64,000 bases of DNA. Origin: Planctomycetota bacterium. GTDB taxonomy: Bacteria > Planctomycetota > Phycisphaerae > Phycisphaerales > UBA1924. Of this stretch, positions 42,892-51,783 are shown piece by piece. The stretch covers positions 62,001-126,000 of the forward strand of contig JAJRPN010000004.1 in NCBI GenBank assembly GCA_024280755.1. Reading direction: 5' to 3'. Position 1 is the stretch's first letter. Each line of letters opens with the position of its first letter. Both the position numbers and the translations under genes were made by a program. Under the pieces are notes generated by a model. It did no database searches. It saw only the letters and a list, made by a program, of their open reading frames with translations, and was not told where the DNA came from.

Positions 42892-42924
42892 CCCCGATGC
42901 CCACAAAGCATCGGGGTATTTTTT
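42892..42924 (+). terminator. Terminator after the B12-domain-like gene
   Basis: CCCCGATGC (42892-42900), loop CCACAAA, GCATCGGGG (42908-42916), then TATTTTTT. Its right half, ACAAAGCATCGGGG plus T-rich sequence, recurs at about 43091-43112 without its left arm, so the region was partly duplicated. Confidence 0.92.
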
Positions 42925-43017
42925 GACCCATAGTGCTTTAATTGGCCTCAAAAGGTACGAGCAAGGCCCCGCCTCTTCTCGATCTCCATCTGGGTGCCAT
43001 GCCGGTGCCGTCCCCGG

Positions 43018-43064
43018 CTCCTGCATGTCTTATTCACACTCAAAACAGAAAAGACATGCAGGAG
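43018..43064. repeat. Perfect 14-base inverted repeat
   Basis: CTCCTGCATGTCTT (43018-43031) and AAGACATGCAGGAG (43051-43064), separated by 19 bases. No T-run follows either side, so it is not a simple terminator. It lies in the 420-base gap between the B12-domain-like gene and the phosphomannomutase, next to a partial duplicate of the terminator at 42892. The rest of this gap shows no gene. Confidence 0.85.
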
Positions 43065-43277
43065 ACTTCGTCACCTACATGCCACCCGCCTACAAAGCAT
43101 CGGGGCGATTTTTGATGTATTCAGAGTGCTGTCTCTCATTTAGAGGCTCATGAGCGTAAGAGATCCGGCTCTCAATGATGCAATTAGAGTACAACCGCGC
43201 TATCCTCTTTGTCCACCTGAGCCGATAGATCTCAGGTCGCTACACCGCCCTCACAGGCCGGAAATGGAGAATACACA

Positions 43278-44699
43278 ATGCTTGGACGCGTCTTTAAAGC
43301 GTATGACATCCGCGGGGTCTACCCGGATCTACTCACAGACTACATGGCATGGCAGATCGGGTGCGGGAGCGCCAAGTTCTTGCTCAACGAAGCCGAGCAA
43401 GATGGAGAATCAACCCCGATGATGCGCAATGTCATCATCGGCCGCGATATGCGGGTGTCTTCGCCCAAACTGAGTGAAGAACTTATCCGAGGCATCACCT
43501 CCGCTGGAGCGTCGGTCATCGATCTCGGATTGATCGACACCCCGATGATGTACTTCGCGATCAACTATCTCGATAGCTCGGGCGGCATAGTCGTCACGGC
43601 TTCGCACAACCCGCCTCAATACAACGGGTTCAAAATTTCCAAGCGCAAAGCCAAGCCTGTCGGCGAATCGACTGGCCTCGATGTTGTGCGCAAAAACGCT
43701 GCGATGGTCGACAAGAACCTTACGCCTCAACCCGGCACGAGCGTGGATGTTCGTGATCTGTGGAAGGCATACGCCAAGCATGTCAAGAAGTTCCTCGATC
43801 TGGGCGAGCGCGATGACAAGAACCCGCTCAAGATCGTCGTCGATGCGTCTAATGGCATGGCCGGCACCATGTGCCCGAAAATCTTCGGCAACAAGGGGGA
43901 CGCAACCGAAGGACTCGAGATCATCGAGATCAACTTCGAAAACACCAAACACGAATACGCCCACGAACCAAACCCATTGGTCGCTGCCAACCTTGAGGAG
44001 CTTCAAGCAGAGGTCATCAAACAAGGCGCCGATCTGGGATTGTGCTTCGATGGCGATGCCGATCGGTGTGTAGCGGTTGATGAAAAGGGGCAGATTGTTC
44101 CTTGTGATATCATGACCGCGATGCTGGTGCCTTACTTCCTTGAGCAAAAACCAGGCGCTGCGATTATCTACGATCTGCGATCAACCAAAGCGGTCAAAGA
44201 AGAAATCGACAAGCATGGTGGCAAAGCCCTGCGTGGGCGCGTCGGGCATGTGTTTATGAAACAACTCCTCGCCGAGAACAACGCGATCTTTGGCGGCGAA
44301 CTCTCAGGGCATTTCTACTTCCGCAAAAACTTCAATGCGGACAGTGGGGCGATTGCGATGTGTACATTCCTCTCGGCATTAGCTGCTTCGGGCAAGCCGA
44401 TGTCAGAGATGGTGTCGCCTTTGATGCGGTATGTGCAGTCTGGCGAGATCAACTTCGAGAACGAAGAGTCAGACCTTGCCCTCGAACAGATCATGGAAAC
44501 CTACACCGAACGCGGCGAACTCGATGAACTCGATGGCGTCACCGTCGATTGCTTCGAAGACGAAGGCTGGTGGATGAATATCCGCAAATCAAACACCGAG
44601 CCTTTGCTCCGTTTGAACATCGAAGCCAAAACCAAGGAGATCCTTGATGAGATCTACGAAGAGGTCTCGCCGGTGCTTGGGTCACGAGTCGATCACTGA
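43278..44699 (+). CDS. manB: Phosphomannomutase/phosphoglucomutase
   Basis: The 473-residue alpha-D-phosphohexomutase interconverts hexose 6- and 1-phosphates for polysaccharide precursors. It begins FKAYDIRGVYPD; the active-site phosphoserine loop is VVTASHNPPQYNGFK, metal loop FDGDADRCV, sugar-binding loop GGELSGHFYF and phosphate-binding KSNTEPLLRLN. All four are intact. ATG 43278 follows AATGGAGAA. It is a single-gene unit with its own terminator. Confidence 0.95.
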   Translation: MLGRVFKAYDIRGVYPDLLTDYMAWQIGCGSAKFLLNEAEQDGESTPMMRNVIIGRDMRVSSPKLSEELIRGITSAGASVIDLGLIDTPMMYFAINYLDSSGGIVVTASHNPPQYNGFKISKRKAKPVGESTGLDVVRKNAAMVDKNLTPQPGTSVDVRDLWKAYAKHVKKFLDLGERDDKNPLKIVVDASNGMAGTMCPKIFGNKGDATEGLEIIEINFENTKHEYAHEPNPLVAANLEELQAEVIKQGADLGLCFDGDADRCVAVDEKGQIVPCDIMTAMLVPYFLEQKPGAAIIYDLRSTKAVKEEIDKHGGKALRGRVGHVFMKQLLAENNAIFGGELSGHFYFRKNFNADSGAIAMCTFLSALAASGKPMSEMVSPLMRYVQSGEINFENEESDLALEQIMETYTERGELDELDGVTVDCFEDEGWWMNIRKSNTEPLLRLNIEAKTKEILDEIYEEVSPVLGSRVDH

Positions 44700-44723
44700 T
44701 CAATAGACAATAAAAACTGAGAG

Positions 44724-44757
44724 ACACACCTTTGGTATCAGGGGTGTGTTTTTTTTT
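44724..44757 (+). terminator. Terminator after manB
   Basis: ACACACC (44724-44730) pairs with GGTGTGT (44743-44749), followed by nine T residues. It lies 25 bases past the stop, and the converging DUF418 gene ends at 44764. Confidence 0.9.
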
Positions 44758-44763
44758 ATGCTC

Positions 44764-46014
44764 TTAGCTTATCCTGCGGATCGGGACAAGCTTGCGATAG
44801 GTTAGCGCTCGCCAGAGCCATTCAAACGGCCCCATCACAAAGAACCTGAGCCAGAGCATCGAGAAGACAATGTTGATCGTCCAAACAGCAAATACAACCA
44901 ACCAGAGCATTGGGAACTCGATCGATGCGAAATAACCCAATCCATACCCATAGAAAAAGGTGGTACAGAGGATCGTGTGCAGGAAGTAGTTGGTCAACGC
45001 CATTCGCCCAACCGCAGCCAAAGGCACGCAAATAAACCGTGCCGACGAGCATTTCGACAACGCGATAATCAACGCTGCATACCCCAGCGAGAGTGGCACC
45101 CCAACAGGCTGAGCAAGGGCTTGCCAAATAAACCCAGGAACAAGGTTAAATGTACTCTGGGACCAGGCATATCCAAGCCCAGTAAGGGGAATGCCAATGC
45201 CAAGGCAGGCGCATGCAGCGATGACATAAAACCGTAACGAGCGTTCGCCCGTTAAAATGCCCATACGCGTAAGCCCGATCCCCATCGACATGATTCCCCA
45301 AAGCATTGGCAAGAACAGAACACCGATCGTCACCTGCATGATCATGGTGGTGAAGAACCGGGTTTTGAACGCATCAAGATATGTTCCGGTATACCCTGCG
45401 ATTTCGACAGCGGGGTCTGCCGAGAGTTCGTGCATCTCGATATGCCCTGCGCTAAAAGCCCAGTATCCAATTGCGGTGAACAAGATCATGAAAACTGAAC
45501 CGAGGTAGTAAGCCGTCAGCCCACCAAAGAAAAGCACCTTGGGATTCACCCGGCGTATCCACCACATGAGTGTGAGCCCGGCGATGGCGTAGTAGGTAAG
45601 GATGTCGCCATACCAGAGCAGATAAGCATGGAGCATCCCGAACAAGAGCAACCAAGCACACCGTGAATACCACAGGGCTGCGCCGGTTCGCAGCTTGGTG
45701 TGATACTTGCCCGATTCATCCGCATGATCAAACTTACGGGCATACATCACCACGCCCGAACCGAAGAGCATCGCGAAGAGGAACATGAACTTGCCCAGGA
45801 ACCCCGTCGCGGCGATGGTATGAGCGAGTTCGTTGGCGGACGACGCGGACATGGCCCCCGGATCGGTGACCGCCGCCATCGGCCAGGCGAAGTACATGAT
45901 ATTGGGAACAAGAATCCCTAAAAGTGCAAACCCACGAAGAGTATCAATCGACCCAAAGCGTTGGGCATTCAGCGTTGGGGCGATGGCTTGCTGTGCTATG
46001 TTTTCATCATCCAT
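44764..46014 (-). CDS. DUF418 (YeiB-like) membrane protein
   Basis: A 416-residue multi-pass membrane protein with about ten helices. RFGSIDTLRGFALLGILVPNI is the first-helix signature of YeiB/DUF418 and related acyltransferase-like proteins, and FMFLFAMLFGSGVVMYARK is the second conserved block. The C-terminal half with VGRMALTNYFLHTILCTTFFYG is DUF418. The function is unknown; a membrane transport or acyl transfer role has been proposed. Its ATG overlaps the end of the HAD gene by 19 bases. Confidence 0.9.
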   Translation of the reverse strand: MDDENIAQQAIAPTLNAQRFGSIDTLRGFALLGILVPNIMYFAWPMAAVTDPGAMSASSANELAHTIAATGFLGKFMFLFAMLFGSGVVMYARKFDHADESGKYHTKLRTGAALWYSRCAWLLLFGMLHAYLLWYGDILTYYAIAGLTLMWWIRRVNPKVLFFGGLTAYYLGSVFMILFTAIGYWAFSAGHIEMHELSADPAVEIAGYTGTYLDAFKTRFFTTMIMQVTIGVLFLPMLWGIMSMGIGLTRMGILTGERSLRFYVIAACACLGIGIPLTGLGYAWSQSTFNLVPGFIWQALAQPVGVPLSLGYAALIIALSKCSSARFICVPLAAVGRMALTNYFLHTILCTTFFYGYGLGYFASIEFPMLWLVVFAVWTINIVFSMLWLRFFVMGPFEWLWRALTYRKLVPIRRIS

Positions 46015-46694
46015 TCAATCAGCTCCCCTGTCTGGGTCAGATCGTCAACAACTAGGTCAGCCCCAGCCCTCACCAGTGTACCAAAATCATCGTGCCCGGT
46101 AGCGACCGCTAGCGATCGACATCCGTTTTCTTTGGCGCATGAGATATCATGGATGGTGTCGCCGATGACAATCACTGATTGGGGATCGAGTGTTGTGTTT
46201 TTCACCGCCTGATATCGCTCAATCGCTACCGGAGGCAAATGCGAACGCTTAGGCTCGGCGTGAGGGGAACAATCTCCCCAAGCATTGATCGTAAAAAGCG
46301 ATGGGTCAAACCCCGCCGACACAACCTTGATGGTGCCAGTCTCTTGGTAGTTGCCGGTGAGCAATCCTAGTGTTGGCTGGCTGTGGTGTGTAGCTGTCGC
46401 GTTGACGAGATCATGGGCACCGGGCAACGCCTCCGCGACGGCTCGGTCGTTGGCGATCTCAATAAGCATCTGGTGATAGCTCGATCGCAACGCATCAACA
46501 TTGGTTTTCGTTGGTTCGACTTTGTTGAGTGTGAGCATATCTCGGAGAATGTTCGGATCGATCCCGCCTCCAAAGACAATGCCTTCAATAGTGAAGTCTG
46601 GTGCGAAGAGCAGCCGCCCAGCATCACGCAAGCATGTGACCCCGATGTGGTTCGAGGAAAGAAGGGTCATATCGATATCAAAGAGAATGAGCAT
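45996..46694 (-). CDS. HAD-family hydrolase (phosphatase-like)
   Basis: A 232-residue haloacid-dehalogenase phosphatase. MLILFDIDMTLLSSN carries the nucleophile DxD, LGLLTGNYQETG the Thr motif, KRSHLPPVAIERY the Lys region, and SVIVIGDTIHDISCAKENG the acidic metal motif. It is close to phosphoglycolate phosphatase or beta-phosphoglucomutase-like members; the substrate is unknown. ATG 46694 begins directly with motif I. Its last 19 bases overlap the DUF418 start in another frame, so the two are co-translated. Confidence 0.88.
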   Translation of the reverse strand: MLILFDIDMTLLSSNHIGVTCLRDAGRLLFAPDFTIEGIVFGGGIDPNILRDMLTLNKVEPTKTNVDALRSSYHQMLIEIANDRAVAEALPGAHDLVNATATHHSQPTLGLLTGNYQETGTIKVVSAGFDPSLFTINAWGDCSPHAEPKRSHLPPVAIERYQAVKNTTLDPQSVIVIGDTIHDISCAKENGCRSLAVATGHDDFGTLVRAGADLVVDDLTQTGELIEWMMKT

Positions 46695-46730
46695 TGCAGA
46701 GTGTATGCAATCGGTAAGCTCGTCCGCAAT

Positions 46731-46777
46731 TAAAAAAAGGAAGTGCTTGTTCCTGGTTACAGGTGGCAAGCACTTCC
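46731..46777 (-). terminator. Terminator after the cytochrome c peroxidase gene
   Basis: On the minus strand GGAAGTGCTTG (46777-46767) pairs with CAAGCACTTCC (46749-46739) around a 17-base loop, followed by TTTTTTT. An 11-base perfect stem. It lies 43 bases past the stop and 37 bases before the HAD gene start, so it insulates the two. Confidence 0.92.
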
Positions 46778-46819
46778 TTTGTAGCGTCAACTCAGCGAGG
46801 CCGAGTATTGACTTCTGAT

Positions 46820-48640
46820 TTACGGACAGCCTTGTGAGAACTGGACGAGGAATGCAGAGATATCGAAGAAGTTAAATATTCCATCGTTGGTAAAATCTGC
46901 TGATAGATCTTCAACACTGAACGCCTGGAGGAATGCAGAGATATCGAAGAAGTTGAGGGTGGCGTCGCCGTTCATGTCTGCCGGGCAGAAGGACACACAC
47001 ACACCAGTCATGGTACAGAAAGTGGTGAACTCTGCGACAGATGAATAGGCCAATCCACCGGCTGCGTTTGGATCGGTCACGACCCATTGCATGTACCAGG
47101 TCTGCCCATCGAGCGCGTCGTCATTGGGGACAGGCCACATCATGGTTCCGAACCCGTTGCCATCGCCAGATCCTTCGAGCATGATCGGTCCAAGCACTGT
47201 GTCTTGGGCAACGATCCCGCCAACTGGTGGTGATGTCGAGAGCGAGACAAAGGCGTCGGCACCGCCCAAGGCATTGTTGATGCCGACCTTGAAACCTTGG
47301 TTGCCAAGGTTTGGAGGGTTTGCTGCGATCATATCGGGAACGATCCCACCCGAGCCCGCGGTGCCAGCACCGATGACGGCTGGGTTGGCAGTTGGAAGTT
47401 CAGCATAGAGCGTTGGACGATCGAACGGGAACTGTTCTGCAGCGACGCGAGGATCGGTTAGTGCATTGTCGAGGAAATCGATAATGCGAGTTTCCATCAT
47501 TGGTGAAAAGGAAATTGGAGAGAACATGAATGGGTCAAGGTTGTCAAACACGGGGACCTCACCATTGCGATGAGCATAGAAATCAAAGACTTGTTCGAGT
47601 GTTCCTTGCTGTCCATTGTGCATGTACCGATCGCGTAAGCCGGTGTTGCGCAGCGATGGAACTTTAAACTTGCCCCGGTCGCTGTTTAAGCCTGTAAAGT
47701 TCATTCGGCCCGGATCTTCAGCAACCGGACGGATTCCGATGTTGCGGAAGGTATTGTCGGTGAACTGGGCTCCCCCATGGCATGCGTTACAAAGTGACGA
47801 TCGGTAGGCATTGAGCCCCATGATCTGGCCGGTGGTCATCGCGTTTGAGTCGCCGGCGGAGTAGAGATCATAAGGTGATTGATCTGGGAGCAGTGTGCGT
47901 TCGTAGGTTGCGATCGCCATGGCAACGCGTCCTGCGGTGAGTTCTGGGTCGCCAAAGACCTCCTCAAACATTTGTGGATAGGTTTTGGCCTGCGCGATAA
48001 CCGCTGCCATATCAGCAGGTAGGTTTGATGCCAATGCCAATGGGCGTGCGCCGGTGAGCTTGACGAGGATCTGTGCCCAGTCACGGTCTTGGTGGGCCAT
48101 CTCAGCGCCACTCGCTGGTGGGCCGACGGCTTGGCTTTCGAGTGCACCCCCTGAGGCGATCAACAGTTCGCCGGTCAATGGGTCTGTAAATGCCGAGGTG
48201 GCGCGTCCGTCCCAGAACAGGTCTGGTGCATACATACCCATGATCGTTGGAGGTGCTTGGCGGCCAGTTACTTGTACATCAAGATCAAACAAAGGTGATT
48301 TCGAGTACAGATCTTCTGCGGTCTGGAAGATTACGCCAGGCGAGCCGATCACATCATCAGGTGTGCCAAACAGCCCGTCTGCACCGGGGTTCGTCCCTCG
48401 GCGCTCGTCTGTTCCTCCGACTGCGGGCTGATGGCACGATCCACACGACATGGTGCTATCACTTGAGAGTTGTTCGTCCCAGAACAAAATTTTGCCAAGA
48501 TCAGATTTGGCTTGTGTAAACTGATTCTCAGGGGGGAATGGGACTGGGTCGAGAGTTTGTGCGAGTGCGTGTGTGCTCGAAACAGCGAGTACTAGTGCAT
48601 GCAAAGCAAGCACCTGGCGTGTGCGTTGTTTTCGTATCAT
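46820..48640 (-). CDS. Di-haem cytochrome c peroxidase with dockerin-like C-terminus
   Basis: A 606-residue exported protein. The signal peptide ends near THALAQ (about 26-28). Two c-type haem sites, CGSCH (about 66) and CNACH (about 260), are spaced as in CcpA/MauG enzymes, with PSLRNTGLRDRYMHNG as the family block after the second. After a 100-residue beta-rich linker come two calcium-type repeats: CPADMNGDATLNFFDISAFL and ADFTNDGIFNFFDISAFL. These match the dockerin-like ends of Phycisphaerae secreted proteins. It reduces H2O2 or oxidises a partner protein in the periplasm or at the surface. GAAGAGG precedes the start. Confidence 0.9.
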   Translation of the reverse strand: MIRKQRTRQVLALHALVLAVSSTHALAQTLDPVPFPPENQFTQAKSDLGKILFWDEQLSSDSTMSCGSCHQPAVGGTDERRGTNPGADGLFGTPDDVIGSPGVIFQTAEDLYSKSPLFDLDVQVTGRQAPPTIMGMYAPDLFWDGRATSAFTDPLTGELLIASGGALESQAVGPPASGAEMAHQDRDWAQILVKLTGARPLALASNLPADMAAVIAQAKTYPQMFEEVFGDPELTAGRVAMAIATYERTLLPDQSPYDLYSAGDSNAMTTGQIMGLNAYRSSLCNACHGGAQFTDNTFRNIGIRPVAEDPGRMNFTGLNSDRGKFKVPSLRNTGLRDRYMHNGQQGTLEQVFDFYAHRNGEVPVFDNLDPFMFSPISFSPMMETRIIDFLDNALTDPRVAAEQFPFDRPTLYAELPTANPAVIGAGTAGSGGIVPDMIAANPPNLGNQGFKVGINNALGGADAFVSLSTSPPVGGIVAQDTVLGPIMLEGSGDGNGFGTMMWPVPNDDALDGQTWYMQWVVTDPNAAGGLAYSSVAEFTTFCTMTGVCVSFCPADMNGDATLNFFDISAFLQAFSVEDLSADFTNDGIFNFFDISAFLVQFSQGCP

Positions 48641-48980
48641 GAAAGCCTCTTCTTCTATTTTGCAACGCGAGCGATTCAGCCAACACTTCTTGCAGTGGGT
48701 TGGTGAGCAGCGATGCGCGGACCAATGATGCACCACGAGGGGGTGCAGGCGAGCAACTTGTAGAGCCGAGTCGTTGCGCGCATCCGGTAAATCCCATGCG
48801 TTGACAGATGTCGCGCATTTATGTAGCACGCCATCTGCCCGGCTCTGGTGATGGTCAAACAAAGTCCATCAATGCGACGATACTCGAAGAGCAACGCTCG
48901 CACAAGACAATAGCGACATTTCTGTCTTATTTCTGTCTCATTTTTATGCTCAATATACATTATTGGCCAAGACAGAGAGT
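48641..48980. other. Long leader of the cytochrome c peroxidase gene
   Basis: These 340 bases up to the MITE copy at 48981 have no recognised gene. The peroxidase frame stays open through part of it from a TTG at 48862, but the signal peptide marks the true start. An 11-base tandem repeat ATTTCTGTCTT/ATTTCTGTCTC is present at 48918-48939, followed by ATTTTT. Promoter elements are not certain. Confidence 0.45.
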
Positions 48981-49109
48981 CTAGGTCGTGTCTGTCCGCT
49001 CTTTCCGGGTGTCGGGATCGGAGATTTTTGATTTTAATCCGAAGGAGCCGAAGCCTGCTCCGACGGGGCATCCAGAGAAGAGAAAGCCGAGCCGTCAGAC
49101 ACGGCCTAG
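48981..49109. mobile_element. MITE-like element, copy 4, short form
   Basis: A 129-base element with CTAG on both sides and inverted ends GTCGTGTCTGTCCGCTC and GAGCCGTCAGACACGGC. The inside is different from the other copies: TCCGGGTGTCGGGATCGGAG..., with a GAAGGAGCC...GGCTCC-like fold and no C/G core or heptamers. It shows that the ends, not the core, define the family. It sits in the gap between the peroxidase leader and the acylphosphatase. Confidence 0.82.
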
Positions 49110-49201
49110 GTGTTGTAAAAATAGGTAAAATGGATCTCAAAGGAAATGGGAAACGATCGTTGAGTTTCGCTCCATACTAAATGAGAACGCGAACACTATT
49201 T

Positions 49202-49498
49202 TCACCATTGAGTTTTCGAATGAAAACTTGAGACGATCTCGAATGTCGATTCATTCCCGAGTGTGCGGACATGTGCATGAATCTCGCGTTCAACGAGCCC
49301 GGATGTCTTTTTGCGTAGTTCGTTGAGGAATTTTTCGAGGGTTTCTTCGTCGCCTTGAGCTTCGAGCATCACGGTTCCATCGGGTTCATTGCGGACCCAT
49401 CCAGTAATGGCGTAATAGGCAGCGATCATGCTTGTGCGTGCCCGAAAGCCCACGCCTTGGACGCGGCCTTGGAATATGATGCGTTGGCGGGTGACCAT
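49202..49498 (-). CDS. acyP: Acylphosphatase
   Basis: A 98-residue acylphosphatase that hydrolyses carboxyl-phosphate bonds. RIIFQGRVQGVGFRARTSMI holds the catalytic Arg and VQGVGFR loop; GWVRNEPDGTVMLEAQG has the catalytic Asn. The whole fold fits the usual 90-100 residues. ATG 49498 was chosen because the longer frame from 49633 adds 45 residues of no family character. Confidence 0.93.
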   Translation of the reverse strand: MVTRQRIIFQGRVQGVGFRARTSMIAAYYAITGWVRNEPDGTVMLEAQGDEETLEKFLNELRKKTSGLVEREIHAHVRTLGNESTFEIVSSFHSKTQW

Positions 49499-49760
49499 GA
49501 AGATGAGTATAGAGGATTTGGTGTGTTTGTGTACGATTTCGGACCACCGAGGGTCCGAAATGGGGCGTTCTACTCGATTTGGACCCTGCATCGGCATCAA
49601 GAGGCATGAGATCTTTGACTTTGTTGGCACCACCCAGATATTGGGCTAGTGTTTTGAGCCGGGCAGCCGGTAAAATAGATAGGGAACCTGCCTTGTGGGC
49701 GTGCAAACTTAGACACATTGTCTTGCTCTGGGTCAGATAAGAAATGAAGATGGAGAACAG

Positions 49761-51686
49761 GTGAGCGGATTTTCGCCAGAACATGACGATCGCCAGCGCG
49801 TACGCGATGCTTCGGATATCGTCGCGGTTGTTGGCGAACACTTGGCGCTCAAGCCTAAGGGGCGCGAGTATGTCGGGTTGTGCCCATTCCATGATGATCG
49901 CAATCCTTCGATGTGCGTTATCCCTGCCAAGCAGATTTTTCACTGTTTCGTCTGTGGCACCGGCGGCGATGTCTTTACATTCATCCAGAAATACCACTCG
50001 ATGGGATTCCGCGAGTCCCTCGAATATCTCGCTGAGCGGGGCAATATCGAACTCGCCAAGTTCAATCCAAATGGTGACTCCAACAACAGCGCAGGCGGTG
50101 TCCCGTTTGAACACACAGGTGTGGGCAAGAAAGAAATCATGGCCGCCAACCAGGCAGGGCAGTCCTTCTTCCAAACCATGCTCTCCCACCCAGAGCATGG
50201 CACACTCGCACGAACGATCATCGAAAAACGAGGGATCTCCGACGACATGGTCGAACGCTTCGCTATTGGAGCAAGCCCAGACCGCTGGGATGGATTGCTC
50301 AAGACCGCACAAGCCAAAGGGCTCAACCTCGACGCGCTCATCGGCGCAGGACTCATCAAGGCCAAAGACAATGGTGGGCATTATGACGCGCTGCGCAATC
50401 GTTTGATTTTCCCGATCTGTGATCAGATCGGGCGGGTGATTGCCTTTGGCGGGCGGATTATGGATGAGGATGATTCGCCCAAATACCTCAACTCACCCGA
50501 GACTCCGGTGTTCCGCAAATCTACGACTTTGTATGGCATCAACCATGCCCAGCGTGCGATTAAGAAGGAGCGGACCGCGGTCATTGTTGAAGGGTACACC
50601 GATGTCATCGCTTGCCATCAGGCAGGCGTCGAGCATGTGGTCGGCACATTGGGCACCGCACTGACCAAAGGGCATGCAACGGTGCTGCGTCGGCTGTGCG
50701 ATACGGTTGTTTTGTTATTCGATGGCGACGATGCGGGAATCAAAGCAGCCGACAGAGCGATCGAGGTTTTGTTGAGCGAGACGATCGATATTCGTATCGC
50801 TGCCCTCGCTGGGTTTACCGATGCAAAGGACCCTGACGAACTCCTCAAGCGTGAGGGTGGGGCAGCCATCTTTACGCAGGTTATCGCGGAGTCGGTTGAT
50901 CTGATCAAATGGCGTTTTGATCGGTTGCGTGAAGAACTCAAAGACGCTGGGCCCGCTCGTATTACTCAACGCATTGAGGAAGAGCTTGCCAAGCTCAGCG
51001 ATCTTGGTCTTGGTGAACTGAACCCTGTTCGTCGGAGCCTCATGATCCGCCAGGTCGCTCGTGCTGCGCAGATTGAAGAGGGCGTGGTCATCGCAGCTAT
51101 TCGCACTGGGCGAAGCCGACAGCGGCCATCGTTCACACATCAGGCAGACATCGAGCAAGTCGATGGTGAACAAGAATCGTATGTTGAACACAACTGGGCA
51201 CCCAACGCTCGGGAAACACTTTTAGGGTGTTTGCTTTATGATGCGAATCTTTGGATGCTGATGAGCAGTGAAGAACGCGAACTCACCAGCACGACATTAT
51301 TCGGATCGCCTTTGTCCAGAGTCGTTGCCGACGCATTGCACAGCAGCGCAGAGAACGGCACAGGGACTGGGCTGCACGCTGTGCTTGATGAACTCGCCGC
51401 CCTTGGTGACGAGACAGGAAAAAATCTTGTTGAGGCGGAACAAAGGGCAACCATGTTGCGTCAGTTCGTCGCCAGAGATTCCGAAGCCATTGCTTCGCGT
51501 GTCACACGGGTGTTCAATGAGTGCATCGGTGCGGTCACGATGATTGATGCAAGAAATATAACGCATCAAGATACGAATAATGAGTTGGCTGACGAAGCAG
51601 CCAAGCTCAAAGCGTTCATCGAGTCGCAAAGAATGAATCGGAAAAAGTTTGGACGATCAGGAAAAAATATGCTCAGCGGAGAATGA
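49761..51686 (+). CDS. dnaG: DNA primase DnaG
   Basis: The 641-residue primase lays RNA primers for replication. The zinc-binding domain has GLCPFHDDRNPSMCV and IFHCFVCGTGGDVFTFI (CHC2 type, about 40-65). The TOPRIM core includes VIVEGYTDVIACHQAG and VLLFDGDDAGIKAADRAI with the metal-binding acidic residues. The C-terminal helicase-interacting domain follows from about 430. GTG at 49761 starts the gene, with AACAG upstream and no better ATG. rpoD is 97 bases downstream, as in the macromolecular synthesis operon; rpsU is not adjacent. Confidence 0.96.
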   Translation: MSGFSPEHDDRQRVRDASDIVAVVGEHLALKPKGREYVGLCPFHDDRNPSMCVIPAKQIFHCFVCGTGGDVFTFIQKYHSMGFRESLEYLAERGNIELAKFNPNGDSNNSAGGVPFEHTGVGKKEIMAANQAGQSFFQTMLSHPEHGTLARTIIEKRGISDDMVERFAIGASPDRWDGLLKTAQAKGLNLDALIGAGLIKAKDNGGHYDALRNRLIFPICDQIGRVIAFGGRIMDEDDSPKYLNSPETPVFRKSTTLYGINHAQRAIKKERTAVIVEGYTDVIACHQAGVEHVVGTLGTALTKGHATVLRRLCDTVVLLFDGDDAGIKAADRAIEVLLSETIDIRIAALAGFTDAKDPDELLKREGGAAIFTQVIAESVDLIKWRFDRLREELKDAGPARITQRIEEELAKLSDLGLGELNPVRRSLMIRQVARAAQIEEGVVIAAIRTGRSRQRPSFTHQADIEQVDGEQESYVEHNWAPNARETLLGCLLYDANLWMLMSSEERELTSTTLFGSPLSRVVADALHSSAENGTGTGLHAVLDELAALGDETGKNLVEAEQRATMLRQFVARDSEAIASRVTRVFNECIGAVTMIDARNITHQDTNNELADEAAKLKAFIESQRMNRKKFGRSGKNMLSGE

Positions 51687-51783
51687 GCGAAATTTTAATC
51701 CCCAACTTCCCGGAGGGCTCGAGTTGGTGCGTATATTTAAAGATGACTGATCAGGTTCGATTGGGTATCAGGAGAGTGTGTTC

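Noticed and set aside
48641-48862. Extension of the cytochrome c peroxidase frame to TTG 48862
   Set aside because: The signal peptide begins at the ATG near 48640, and the extension has no protein character.
49386-50381. 331-codon minus-strand frame opposite dnaG
   Set aside because: Antisense to primase zinc and TOPRIM coding sequence; no family features and it overlaps the acylphosphatase frame.
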